Assembly (NCBI GenBank): GCA_900073065.1
Contig: FJOG01000006.1
Coordinates: 726,881 to 790,880 of the forward strand
DNA: 64,000 nucleotides
From: Phialocephala subalpina
Taxonomy: Eukaryota; Ascomycota; Leotiomycetes; Helotiales; Mollisiaceae
Reading direction: 5' to 3'
Shown here one piece after another: positions 47,945-60,500 of this stretch. A program made the position numbers and the translations under genes. Below the pieces are notes generated by a model. That model made no database searches and was not told the origin of the DNA. It saw only the letters and a list, made by a program, of their open reading frames with translations. Numbering within the stretch: position 1 is the stretch's first letter; each line of letters opens with the position of its first letter.

Positions 47945-49586
47945 GATCTTGATGCTGAGCGTAAGTAACAAAGAAGTAGGACAATACCTTTACTCAACGT
48001 CTTGTCTTCTTCGAGACATTTGGGGTGGATGCAAGCCCTGCTCTCTGAAATTCCCTTCTGGACTCTTTAATATTAAACACAATGAGAACTGAAAGTGAAC
48101 CAGAAGCCAGGTGTTTCGATCGCCGCCAGTGCGCATAAAGCGAGGAGGATGATTACAGTCTATGTAAGATCTTACGAAGATGCACCAACGGCTATAGTAT
48201 GTCCTCGAATCAGAGGATCGAGTCGGAGGACTATATCACTAAATTTGTCACGCTCCCTAAAGTATAGGAAGATCTCTATCAGAGATATATAATGGTACAA
48301 TATGAGGAGCTTCAAATGCTAGAAAGTCCTATGGAGAAGTACACATATGACCATGGCAAGAAAAGTGATAACAATCCCACTTCGCCGAAATGCAAGAATT
48401 GGACAGGTTTGTCGCAACGAGACCCTCTCCTTACCGTCTCTCAGGACGATTTTTCGTCCGGCGATCCTTTATACTTGACAGTAAGTCAAGATTAAAAGCG
48501 ATCCATGACCACAAGCTCAGCAAAGACATCAATATCTCAATACAATCATTCTGCCTCAGTGCCTCGCTTGCAAGCGACGTCTCGGTCACTCAGTCGCCTT
48601 CAGGCGCTCCAAGTTCTCTGTCGAATTGTTCGTGGAAAGTTGTAAATTGGGTTGGCGAAGTGACATCGATTACTTGACTCCGATGACCAACATAAAGTCA
48701 GGAATATGACTCCATCGCTAGGAATGAGTCAAAGTTGGCAAGAGAGTGCACGAATTGTGCGAAGCTATAGCCTGACCTTGCAATACTTCAAAAGTGAAGG
48801 AGTTAGGAAGTTTTCTGGTATAGGTGGGGAAAGTGGCTGTATAAAGACTCTCCTTCGCATAGCCGAGAGAAATCCAAACATGTTGGTCGATTGGTCTGGT
48901 TGTCTCAGACACTGGGCCAAGTTTTTCTAGAGATTCTGTACTATTTCGTTCGATTTGAACCTTTCCAAAGAAAAGAGCTTGGCCATCTTTGTCTAAGTAT
49001 GTTGTACAGATTTTGCTGTCAAGGTTTTGGGACTGCCATTTTGAGAGATGAGACGAAAGCGGCTCAGACTAGATAGCTGCCATAAGAACATGAGGTGGAT
49101 AAATGTACGTTGTTGTACATTTGGCTGTGTAGAAGGGTGCCGGGATTTCATCCTCTGGCAAAGATTACATCGCATTAAGAAGCGGAATTGATCATTGCAA
49201 ATGAACAAGCACCGAGAAATAATCCATGTTGATCGAACATGTAAATTTGAGGGGGAAAAAGGAAAGAATATCAACTTGGAACTATACTTCAACATGCCAA
49301 CCTAGATTTCCAACCATAAAGCTCAAATAAAGCACACGAAAATTTTGACAAAAAGGACATGAAGAACAATGGCATCACTGAACTTGCGTACGAGGGGAGA
49401 AAAGAAATCCAGGCTAAAGAGAAAATGCTCTGGCAGGCGCTCCTATGGCAAGTCATTTTCTCATGCTGTTAGAAGGCAGAATTCTTCGAAATAATGAAAT
49501 AGCACCCCTCTCACATGTTAGAGTGCTGAAGAACATGAACCAAGTCCCTCACTTGCCTCACGTGTTTCAAATTTCTAACACGCTCG

Positions 49587-52167
49587 TTATACCTCACTAT
49601 CATCAATCGCATCCTCAGCAACTTGGTCTTCTTCGTCACGACCGTCATCTACATCGCTTTCGTCACTGTCGCCGCTTTCGTCGCTATCTTCTCTTTCTTC
49701 TTTGGGTATCCATTTTGGTCTCTTGGCTTTCAACCTCCGAGAATGACAATTCGAACATAAAAGAGCCTTCCACAAAACTATATATCTGTCCCATGCCTCC
49801 TGATCCCTCAACTCGTCCTCGTCTAGAGGGCTATCCGGACTGAGACCTGCTTTGATCATCTTAAGACGCCTTTGCCATGGAACCTCGCAATCGTTGGGAT
49901 AATGAACACCCACCTTGCACAGGCCACAGCCAAACGATGTATATTTCACAACTGTCTGCGGTGGCTCATCGAAGGCCTTCGAGAGGCGCTCGGTCGTTCA
50001 ACCATCGTCGAATGCGTCTATCTGATCCTCGATGAACTTTTGTCGGTCAATTCCTGCTCGATTCAGGACGACGCGGAAAATGGTGAAAGACCAAGAGTAC
50101 TGCATGGCTTTAAACACCAGTGATGTGCTGCCGCCGCCAAATTTGTCGCGGTGAACGAAATGTAAACCTCCCGACCTCTCTCTCAAGAGGTTGAAGTCTC
50201 TGATGGACCATCTATCTCCGTCTCCCCCTGTGAAATGAATCGTCACGTTGTGAATGTAGGACATGAAAGCGGTTCGAATCATGTCCTGGTCGCAATGTGA
50301 CATGAGTGGCTCAGTGGTAGAGTGACCCCACTTCGATTTAAGAGTAGCCTCCAGACATAGTCGCTAGAATCGATTGTCGATTATATATGGGTTTATGGTC
50401 GGCATGACCTCGTAGAGCAGCCACGTCCCTGGCGTCTTTTTGCTCAAATTGACGAATATGCCACCACCTTCACAGGATATCAAATTTCGGATTGTTTTCT
50501 CCCGGAAAGCTTCATCGAAGCAATCGTCCAATTTCAAGAATGTTCGAATAGTCTGCTCCAAGTTCTGGCCCGCTATGCGTCTCGGTAAGATGCTATCCTT
50601 GTCCTGAATATCACTTGGAAGGCATGCAAATTCGAAAGGCGTTCTGCGTCGAACTAATCAGCGAAGGGAGTCTGTGGGAAAAGTTCGGCGGACATACAGG
50701 TTGAAAGAACTATGCTCTCGCACAGCAGGATCAGCTCCTTCTCGAAGAAGTAAGGCACATATATCTGCCTCGCAACTGCTTGCCGCTGCCTATAACAGTT
50801 AGTCGGAGATACTTCCACACGTGTTCGACGTACATGGAGTGGCGTAAATCCCTCGGGAGTGATGTCTCTAGCTGATGCATGGCCACCTTTCAAGAGAGAT
50901 CTCACAGCATCTAGATTGCCATCCCGGCAAAAATCGAAAATTGGCGACTTTGAAGGAATAAGCTGGAGATCATTAGTGAAACGCTTCGGTATCCTTGGTG
51001 TTTTCAAAGGGCGCCTACATACGTTGAAAGTTGCCATCTTAGCTTGCCATCCTTGACTGCTCAATTGCATAATGTCGAACTTGAATACTTTAGACATTCC
51101 AAATCTGACAACCCACCAAGAAGGAATGAGGCTGAAATTTGTCTCAACTTCCAAATTCTCCTTGGATTCAGAAGGTTCGAGTTCATTATGTGATGAAGAC
51201 TCTCCAATCCGGTATGTTGTGTATGTTTCGACCGTGCAATGCATCTCTCCCAGAATTGTTCGAGTTACCTTGGAAGAGCTGTGGAGGAGTCGGCGACCAG
51301 AACGCTTGCCAACTAAGCGAGCACAGGGTATGAGATGGATATCTGTAGTGGTAGATGATATCCCGTGCTTCTCGTTCTGTTCTTGCAGCACGCTTGTAAA
51401 CGTGTCCTGAGCCACATGCGTGAGTTGGGCCTCGAGTCCAGATTGGATGATATCAGCTCCCCAGAACGAAGTCGCTTCATGGATCTCAGTCGAGACTTCA
51501 TCAGGAATGCTTCTTTCTTCTTCGCTCAAAGGTGTGATTGTGCTACTTGAGTACGTCAACCTTTCGCAGAGATCAGCAAGCCCTTGATTCAACGCCACCA
51601 GAGAATCTTGGTGGGTCTTGTGACTGAGATATTGCGCGTGTCTGGGTGTGCCGAGTTAGTTCGGATATCTTCTATTAAGTCTGTAACCTTACGCTGCTGA
51701 GGTCTGCTGCGCTATCAATAGGTCAAGCTTCGCCTCCTGAAGTTTCGATTTGAAGGAGGCAATCTTTTCATTCTTCCGGACTACGTCAATAGCTGCCCAC
51801 TTCTGTTTCATTCGACTGCTCGAAGCAAAGCCAGGTACCAGAGATTCTACAACATCGAGAAGAGATTTCAGGGACGTCTCGCATCTTGACAGAGCCAAGA
51901 AGGTCTCCGTCTTAGATCCGAAAGTCTCTTCATTGCGTCTTATCTGGTTGAGTATTGAGTCGAAGAATTCTAGCTCTTGAACAACTGATTGAATTTCTCT
52001 AGGTGCATCATTTATCGAGTGTAGCAGCGATCGACTAAAGCAAATATAAGCATCTACAAGCTGCAAGGTGTCGCGAAGCAGGCATACATTTTGCTTATGC
52101 CCTTTCCAATCTGAACAGCTATTTGAACAACGGCGATTATACTAGCTGCACCAGACAATCCGTCCAT
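49587..52167 (-). pseudogene. Ankyrin-repeat protein with fungal adaptor-like N-terminus, inactivated
   Basis: The N-terminus MDGLSGAASIIAVVQIAVQI is the helical start shared by fungal STAND/ankyrin proteins. It continues, after a one-base frame change near 52085, into DTLQLVDAYIC and a long helical region. Splices near 51690, 50830 and 50700 keep frame. Two ankyrin repeats follow: SPIFDFCRDGNLDAVRSLLK and TPLHAAASSCEADICALLLR with LTPFEFAC. The same frame then runs to 49587 but is cut by TAG at 50364-50366 and TGA near 50001. Text on both sides of the stops is continuous and protein-like, ending in a Cys pair (CSNCHSRRLKAKRPKWIPKE) and an acidic tail. TAG from CAG and TGA from CGA are both C-to-T changes. 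Intact introns suggest recent loss. Confidence 0.75.
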
Positions 52168-53415
52168 ACTGGTGTATACGAGTCCTGGAATGTGAGTGAA
52201 AAGCAAAGAATGACATATCCTCTAGACAAAATTGGAGTCGCAGGCAAACCGATGTCGTCGGAAACTCTAGGCTCACACTTCATAGCCTCACTTGCAGGCT
52301 GCCATCGCAAGGCGATACTGGTTCACGCCGAAGATCTGGCCTCCAACCCCAGCAGCCACAGTAGCGCGAGTAGGCGATCAGCGAAGACATCTAGGATTCC
52401 TCAAACACGACCGTCCTCCAGATACGTGTCGCAAGCAACGTTTCTTCGTAGCTTCTGGTATATATCATCGGAATTGCAGGCTAGCCTGGGTTTAAAAGGC
52501 TGAAGGTATTTCTTTGATAGGTCTACGTAAAATGCAAGGGATCAGTGTTGGATGAGTGCGAGAATCGGATGCTTGTGGGTTATGGGCGTATTGTCGATGG
52601 ACCATTGTCACTATTTTAAAGGGGGGTTTCAAGAGAACATAAGAGAAAGGAACACTCGTGATGTGATGATGTGAAGAAGGAGAGAGCGTCGAGAAAGTTT
52701 CGAAGTCAAATTATGCCAAGACCCGATCACATGATCGAGCTAGAGTAGCAAAAGGAAATTTGTAGCCCTCAGTTTCTTCCTTCCCTCTAGCCTTTTATCA
52801 TGTTCATCTCGAGTACTTAGGTATCTCGAACGAGGACCGATCGAGTGAAATATGAATGTCACGCTCATCTCTCAGTCCATCATGCAAAGGAGTGCCGTAG
52901 ACATGAATACGCCGGCACTCCGTTGCCGTATCTATTTAGCCACTTCTGGAAACCAAGTCTAATATCAGCGCAGTCGCGATCATCGTTCACAACAGTTTAC
53001 TTGGTGTCGGTTTGCGGCCCGCTGTGCTGCTTGTAGGTACGTCAAGTGACATCTGCGACAGGTCAGCTCTTGTGTTTCTCTCTTGGTACCAATGAACGAG
53101 GTGCGCCGGTACATTTATACAGGCCTATCTCGTCCGGTTCACGTAGCCGAGAAGGTTCATCGATATACCCATGATACGGCAGATAAAACGAAACCATAGA
53201 AATGCATTCTCTCCACGTTTTCCATCTATCGATCCTTGATATCTAGTGAGTTTGTCATTAGAATGGACCAGGATGTAGATTTCCATAAAGGATATCTCAA
53301 GCCACCAGACATGCTTCCCCACAATCTTCGAATTCTTTACTGCTTCGAGATACTCATCAGAAGTCTGTCATTCCAAGACTACAGACTCTCTATTTTATTT
53401 TGTGGAACATTTACC
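52168..53415. other. Intergenic between the ankyrin pseudogene and the AA9 gene
   Basis: 1.25 kb holding both promoters. No coding region or repeat is supported. Confidence 0.4.
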
Positions 53416-54466
53416 ATGAGAACCTCAATCATATTCTCTCTCGCTGCGTTGGCAGCGTCAGCTGTTAACGGTCACTGCATTTTCCAACGTATCAAAGTCA
53501 ACGACGCAGACCAAGGCTCGCTTGTTGGTGTTCGAGCTCCCGCTGTGAACAACCCCGTGAAGGACGTCTCTTCTCCGGATATCGCCTGCAATACCGGTCT
53601 CAAATCCCCAGTATCAACAGCAATTGTCACGATTCCCGCTGGAGCCAAAGTCGGTGCCTGGTAAGCCCACCATCTCGAAGCACTGTTCCCCTTTCCCCTG
53701 TTTCGAGAGTCCTAAGTATCCCGTGGCTCCTGGGACATTCTACTCTTGTATTTGAAATGCTTGAAAGATGAATACTGACACCAAGATCTTGGGTGTAGGT
53801 TCCAGCATGTGATCGGAGGACCCCAAATGGCAGGCGACAAGGACAATCCAATTGCTGGTAGTCATAAAGGCCCCGTCATGGTATATCTTGCGAAGGTACA
53901 CACCACTTCTCCCTTCTTGCGTGGGACATTGTCAAGACCATATTGTTGACTCCTGCTTCTAGGTAGATAATGCTGGTACTGCTTCCTGGACCGGCTTGAA
54001 TTGGTTTAAGGTTGCTGAAGAAGGTCTCGACACGACAACTGGAAAGTGGGGAGTGGACACGATGATTGCTGGCAACGGATGGTGGAGCTTCACAATGCCA
54101 TCGTGCGTTGCCGCAGGCCAATATTTGATGAGAGTCGAGCTCATCGCTCTGCACTCAGCTTATGCAAGTGGTGGAGCCCAGTTCTATTTCTCGTGAGCGC
54201 TTCGACAAACATTTCGAGGATCATATGCTGAAAGAATGCAGGTGCTCCAATGTCAAGATTACTGGTTCGGGCACGAAGGTTGGCGACGCGACGGTGAAAT
54301 TTCCTGGAGCTTATACGGCCAGTGATCCGTAAGTTATATCTGCTATCCTGAATTGTTCGTGTTGACAAGGAGTAGAGGCATTTTGCTCAACATTTACAAC
54401 GGCACGATCCCAAATAATAATTTAAAACCTTATAAAATCCCAGGGCCGGCGCCAGTGCAATGTTAG
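53416..54466 (+). CDS. AA9 lytic polysaccharide monooxygenase
   Basis: Secreted copper enzyme that oxidatively cleaves cellulose or related glucans. Five exons (53416-53660, 53799-53895, 53963-54192, 54242-54328, 54376-54466) give 249 residues. The signal peptide [16 protein letters not shown] ends directly before His in [10 protein letters not shown], the N-terminal copper-ligand His of the mature enzyme. The second ligand is the His in WFQHVIGGP, rebuilt by the first splice. The axial Tyr lies in [12 protein letters not shown], also at a splice. The C-terminus ([10 protein letters not shown]) is the usual AA9 ending. There is no linker or CBM1. The usual Tyr-rich substrate face cannot be judged by eye, so the regioselectivity is open. 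Confidence 0.93.
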
Positions 54467-54838
54467 GTCGAGACCGAAGTTTGGCATTGTGGATGGTTGT
54501 GGTGAAATTCAGTTGAGTCGAGGCATGCAGTTGCAGGAAGGATGTTCAAGAAACCGTGGGACATTCGGGCTAGCTATTCCTCACAGCGCAACACAACTTT
54601 TCCCACCAAAAACGATCCAGCTCGCAAATTTTTGACCGTGCAGTAAATCACCTTAGAGAGCAAATAAAATTTGAGATATTCTGTGATTTTCACGTGATCA
54701 CATGCTCGGTGGCGTGTGCGGCGGCTATCTTGCGCGAAGAGTTCCGCATTCGCAAGACCAAGGAATGCAACAGCCTCCACCTCCTCGACCACCTCCTCCC
54801 TCTTCCCATCCAAGGCCTCTACACACCCTGGGCAAGGC
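54467..54838. other. Short intergenic, promoter of the mS38 gene
   Basis: 372 bases. The frame of the next gene stays open upstream of its ATG to about 54716, but no earlier in-frame ATG is present, so the start at 54839 is preferred. Confidence 0.45.
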
Positions 54839-55972
54839 ATGTTCTCATCATCGGTCCGCCGGGTAGCCTCGACAGCACCCTCAGTGCCGATTGCTCCCTC
54901 CCTTTCGTGCGCCGCTCCACGAACAGCAACCGTCTCATACCGCTCTCACCAAAGACGACTCTCCTCCTCGAAACCCTCTAGTCCGGCAGATGGATCGGAA
55001 GGCCCGCCTACAACGAGGGTGAGCAAGAAGAAGGCGAGGGAAGTTGCGGCCAATGCCACCGTAAAGGGCAGAGATGCTGCTTTGCTACATCTGCCCAGCG
55101 TGCCTAGCACTCAGCACATACCTGAAATGCGTAAGTTTGTCTAATGAAACTCTGAACCTGTGGCTATTTCAGGCTCAAAAATTGTACCTCTGGAGCTTTC
55201 GCGACTGACATGCTCTCTTTTTACAGAAATTTATGCATCCGCCTTCTTTTCTCTCCACCGACCTATAGCTCTCACCAACAGCTTCCCCAGAGCCGTAACA
55301 GACGAAGCCTTCGCCGCAATCTTTACACCTCGGACGCGAGTAAATAAATCCTCGGAAGTCATCTCGACCCTATCGAATACAGTGAAAAAGCTAGATTCGA
55401 TAACAGGGAAGATAGGAGGAGCAAAGATGGGCGCACAACAACAGCCCTGGAATGAGGAAACAGACGAGTTAAGGGCTGCCATCACTGAACACTCGTACCG
55501 AAACGCAGAAGTCCAACATCTCGACCGGTTACCCGAAGAAGCTGTCAACTTCTCCAAGCAACTCCTGTCCAACGAAAGCAGATACAAGCCCTTCAACCCA
55601 CCTCCACCTCCAGAGCCCATGAACACCACCGAATCATTAGCAGCAGGTGCTGAAGCCGCTGAAGCCCAGGAACCTCACCACCGGACATACACAGCTGTTC
55701 TCACGGTCGAGGAGACTACAGACGCCAACGGGGAAGTCTCATACACCGCCCACTCCTCACCCTTAATCGAAGAAGCTCCCCGAGCAGGGCCTGCCAAATT
55801 CCTCGAACGAATGCACATTCGTCAAGAGCGATATCGAGACCAGCGAAGAGAGGAGAACGACATGCTAGCTATCTCTGTAAAGAGACAGCGGAAATTGAAG
55901 ATGAAAAAGCATAAGTATAAGAAGCTTATGAGACGGACACGGAACTTGAGGAGAAGATTGGATCGTAACTAG
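54839..55972 (+). CDS. Mitochondrial small-subunit ribosomal protein mS38 (COX24/QRI5 family)
   Basis: Protein of 345 residues in two exons (54839-55130, 55227-55972). The N-terminus MFSSSVRRVASTAPSVP, rich in Ser, Arg and Ala and lacking acidic residues, is a mitochondrial presequence. The middle is low in conservation, with a Pro run (FNPPPPPEP). The last 40 residues, ending KRQRKLKMKKHKYKKLMRRT then RNLRRRLDRN, are the strongly basic DUF1713/COX24 C-terminal domain. In solved mitoribosomes this helix inserts into small-subunit rRNA near the decoding region; yeast Cox24 is also linked to COX1 mRNA processing. The length is large for the family, as is usual in filamentous fungi. Confidence 0.85.
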
Positions 55973-57579
55973 ATTGTTCTGCTTTTCTTGGGGGTTATAA
56001 TGGGTTGCATCTGTCACATTACGTTGCATTGCTGCACACATGGCACTGTTTTACGGGTGCATATGGTTGTCTCCTTTGTGTAGGGCCGGTTCTCAGGTCT
56101 GTAGCTGCTGCTTTGCGGCAATAGCATCGCCTCTCTGTATAGAGGTTTCTCAATACCTAGACATTTCTTCCCGACCTTCGCGCATGCTCACCCACCTATT
56201 TCTTTGGCGCTCAAGAATATTTGACTTTCAGATTCCTTCGTTGTGGGAATTTTCGGTCCTGATAATAGGAGTGCTTCCCTACGGGGTTAGGAACCTAGAA
56301 CGTATATTGCAATTTACATCCGAGTTGAAGCCGACTCCAACATTCTGCTCGGAAAAGATGACTTAGGGTTCAAATCTCCGTCTTGGGCTTGGTGCGTTTC
56401 CTTTCATTGAATTGCAAGGGAGATCTTCTTATTTATGAGAGCACTACGAAAAAGGACTCTTTGTCTCCGGGAGAGGTTACACCCATTGCATGGGTTACCT
56501 CTCAAGTAAAAGAGGTCAAAGGTGCGTCGCAAAGAGTCAATACAATACACACGCGCCGCCTCGGCATCTTCAAAACCAACTACTAGATTTGAAAACGATA
56601 CAAATCCTACTCAACGCCTTTGGCGCAGGGTAATAACACTTCACGGAGTATTTACTCGGTCGGAAGAGTGGCGTTGCAACTTGCAAGACCCTTTTCGCTA
56701 ATGTATGGTGTCCGGCTGACTGTGGGATGGGACGATGACTGCTATGAAAGGAGATGTTGGGATGGTGTGGGTGAGATGGAGTTGTGATTGTTGTCAATTG
56801 TTTTTAATAATTTTGAGGTTCGAGTTGAGACGGAAGGAAGATGGTCGTCCGATTCTCGCATCGTCTTTGAGATGCAAAAGTAGCGTTCTCGTCCTTTCTA
56901 TTTTTGGTTCCTTGACAGCAACAAGTTTCAAGACTGAGCTTTCATTGATACTACCCAGCGAAGAACCATCCAGCTTTGCTTTTGTCAACTCTTGGCGCAA
57001 GGTACTACGAAGCTTCGAGAGTCACGAGGTAACACTTGGAGGTCGGGACCCTTCCAATCCTCCCAAGAGATGATCTTGTGGTCGCGCTGTAGTGGTAGTT
57101 GTAGTCGAAACGGAGTGTTTCGAGCTCATTATATACTCGTTAAGAAGTAGTATTGTCTTCCTTCGATTCACATCAGAGCTTCGCCTTTGGTAATGAAACT
57201 GAGGGCCTACCCTCTCAATGTTTGAAGAGGATCTACCTGTCAAAGAGATCCATAAATCATGTAGCAGAACCAGACATTGACACAAAGTACTCATATCATA
57301 AACCATCAATTCAAATTCTATCTACTTCATCCCTCTCATCTCATCTCATCTCCTACAAATGTCCCTCGGGGACAGACCACTCCTAAAAACCTCAATTTGC
57401 ATTTCATAAAAAACCATGCTCCTCCATCCCTATTTGACACCCAAACAGAATCATAAACAGCTTATCTATGCGTCATCGCTTATTCGTTCCGTTCATATAA
57501 CCTCCAGCCCAAGTCTCAAGCCTCAAGTTCAGCACCATGAAGAAGTTCCAGCACATGTAAAAACGTCCCTTCTTCGAAT
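55973..57579. other. Intergenic between convergent mS38 and myosin genes
   Basis: 1.6 kb with two 3' regions and no supported gene. Open frames at 56040-56366 and 56735-57073 lack domain signatures. Confidence 0.4.
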
Positions 57580-60500
57580 CTACCAATCCTCTTCCTCGTC
57601 TCTTCCGCGTGACATCGCACTCTGCCTCGCCTTCAATGCTTCGGCTAGACCGCCAGCGAAGTTGTTCGGTGTGCTGCGTCCACTGTTGTCACTTCCATTT
57701 GTGGCGACGCTCATGCCTGAATCGCGCGGTGCGGGAGGAGGTGCTGGCTTTCTGCCGCTAGCTGCTGGCCTCTTCGCGGGAGGAGCGGGTGGCGTTGGCT
57801 TGTTTCGGACAACAGGGCCATGGCCGTTGGCTTTAGCGGCTGCTGGTGGAGGGGGAGGGGGCATTGAGCGGACGGCGGGAGCAGCGGGTGGTGGTGGAGG
57901 TGCTTCCTCCTTCAGGTAGGCAGACGGGGCCCAGCCTTGCGTTCCGTTCGGCTTCTTGGCTAGCCACCATCCTAGAAATTTTGTTAGCAAGTTGATTGAT
58001 ATTAATGAAGTAGAAAACTCACCATTATTTTCCTTCTGGACGATGCTCACGAGTTCATCCTTTACAAGAGTGATCTCGTTGGCACTCTGTCCATTAAACT
58101 CATAGAGAACGCGATACTGAGGCTCTTGCTTGGCGGCTGGAGGTGCCGGAGGAGGCGGTGGAGGGACAGCTCTTCCAGATGAATGTGAAGGGGTGTTTCG
58201 AGTGTGTGAAGGAATGGCTGCTGCTGGTTGAGGTTGAGGTGGCATATTTCGGGTCTGAGCAGGAGTTGAGGAGCTGAAGCCATTGGACACAGGTTTAGTG
58301 TTCCTGTTGCTATTGGTTGTTCTAGCAGGTCGGCCGCCAGGTCCACCAGGTCTGATGAGTCTACCCTTGGTAAATGGCTTTGGTGGAATTGGTTTGCCCT
58401 TTGGCAAAGGTCGTGATGTCGAATGCGGTGGTTCGCCTTGTTGTGTATGGATTGTTTGACTCTTATAGAAGTCATCTCGCATTGTCGAATCCTTTACAAC
58501 CTTGATGAGTTGCATCTTTCCAGGTTTCTTTGCATACTCGATCGAATCACCGATCTTGAGTTGAAAGCCACCACCAGGCATAAGCATGGACATGTGCGTA
58601 AAGAGCTCAGTCTTCAAGACGCAGTTCAACAAAGGATCAGCTTCCTGTGGAGAGCCCACACCAAGCGAGAACCAATCATCTCGGCATGTTGAGACGCTGA
58701 CGAATTTGATGGCTCCAAGAGGAATTGCCTTCTCAATTGCAATCTGAACCTGCTTTTGAACCAGATGTTGGGTGACAACGTAGAACTTACTCCTCGTTAG
58801 GATGAGAATTCGAGGGCTTGCTTTACTTGATCGACCAAATTTCGTCTCCAATATCTCGCCACGGCATGAGAAGACCACAGGCTCTGACAGATTGATAGCA
58901 TTTCGGACACGCGAACCTGGTCCGCTACTTGCTCCAATGCCAAGATAGTCTCCCATAAACCGCCTTGAACCAAGAAGACTGAATCTTCTTCGCTCTTTGC
59001 GACCTTGAAGGACTTTGTGGCCACGTTCTCGGAGGACAAGGAATTCGGCGCCAGCCGCCTTCTTCCTCCACATTCTTTGAATACGAGTTGCAGCTTCGAC
59101 TCGGATTCTCAAGTAAGCGCGCCAAACTCGTTGGATTCGAATGGCCATGTTATGCCAGTATCTGTCACGCATGTGCTCCAACGCGAACAGAGTCTCCGGA
59201 GCCTTGATAAATGCTTTAGTCACACCCATTTGGAACTCTTCAGCTGGAATGCTGGTATCCTTGAGAATCTGCTTCGCGCCAGACTTTGCATCTCCAGTCC
59301 AGGTATAGTCACCAGCATAAGATGTCTGAGGCGACAAGAGATAAAATCGCTCCACGAATTTGTCGAATGTCTGGCGGTATGCGAAACCAGCTCGTCGAAT
59401 GCGCACGTTTTCCTGCAGACCCAAATATTTGATTTGATGCATGACATTGGGAACATTGTACTCCGTTGGAGATTTATTCTCGTTGGGTTTGATGGTACGG
59501 ATATAAGAAGGTTGAGCCTTCATCAATGTCGCAACGAGCTCATTCGCAGATTGCTTGATCTTGTCACCAGCGGTAGGTGGAGCTTTGCGGTTGTCCTGAT
59601 CAACTTCGTGGGGGAAAAGTGAGTGCAAAAAGTGGTTCTGGCTGTGACCAAACATATTCAGCAGCCCTTTGAGAAGCTGGTCCTTGTTCTTGTCAGTGAT
59701 GCCTTCTACCGTATAGGCCACATCTCCAGCATAATGCTTGATGATGAAATTGCCTTGACGAGGAGTCAAATGAGGATTCGACATTCCATTAATGGCTTGC
59801 ATAAATGTCCTGTCGCAAGCAGCGGGATCTGCGTGAGCGGTCTTGGTAGCATCCTTCAAAGCCGAGAAGACACCAGGCGGTCTGACTGATTCGATGAGAT
59901 CGCACACAATCTTGTTGTCGAAATACTTGATTGGCGTCCATTGGATCTGTTCTCGGGCATATTCTTCCTGCTCAGTCTTCAAGGTGAGCTGGATGAAAAT
60001 CTGTTGCAGTTTCTCGTTGACGTAGTTGATACACAGTTGCTCGAAACTGTTCTTCTCGAAGATCTCAAACCCATAGATATCAAGAATGCCAATAGAGTTT
60101 GCCGTCGTGCCTCGAGCTTTCAACGATACGTTTACACGCTCCACTATCCAATCGAAGAGATTGTTGTAGATAGCCTTTGCAAGAGCATCTCTTGTGGCCA
60201 AAGCTTGGGCAGGATTTGCAGGAGACTCAATAACTTCGCCGCTTCGAGGAGTGAGGACCCGAATTGTGATGGCCTTGACCACCTCCGCAGAGTCGACCTC
60301 CAGGAGGTATGCCAAGAAATCGATCACAGATTGGTCCACAACTTCAGCATAACCATCCTTATCTTCCTTAAATGTGACATTCCCAGTCCATAGGACCGCA
60401 GCCAGCATTCTGAAGATTTCATCCTGTTCATCCTGGGACAAACCAATTGTCTTCATGGCTTGGAGTGTATCGTTCCAATCGGCAAGATCATCAATACCCT

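Larger units (their letters stand above)
46310..49586. other. Gene-poor region, about 3.3 kb
   Basis: Nothing recognisable except the 149-codon frame at 46688-47137 and the hairpin at 47870-47944, listed separately. A few short frames at 48095-48495 have no domain. Confidence 0.4.

Noticed and set aside
50305..50361. tRNA-like D-arm sequence (TGGCTCAGTGGTAGAG) on the plus strand
   Set aside because: The A-box is good, but no acceptor stem, anticodon stem or GGTTCGA T-arm follows at the right spacing, and the bases are part of the ankyrin pseudogene on the other strand.
49587..50366. Programmed stop-codon readthrough in the ankyrin gene
   Set aside because: The TAG is followed by CGA and the TGA by ACG; neither has the CTA-type readthrough context, and a separate frameshift is present, so pseudogenisation is simpler.
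57416..57919. Plus-strand 167-codon Gly/Ala-rich open frame
   Set aside because: It is antisense to the proline-rich tail of the myosin; the composition is explained by that tail.
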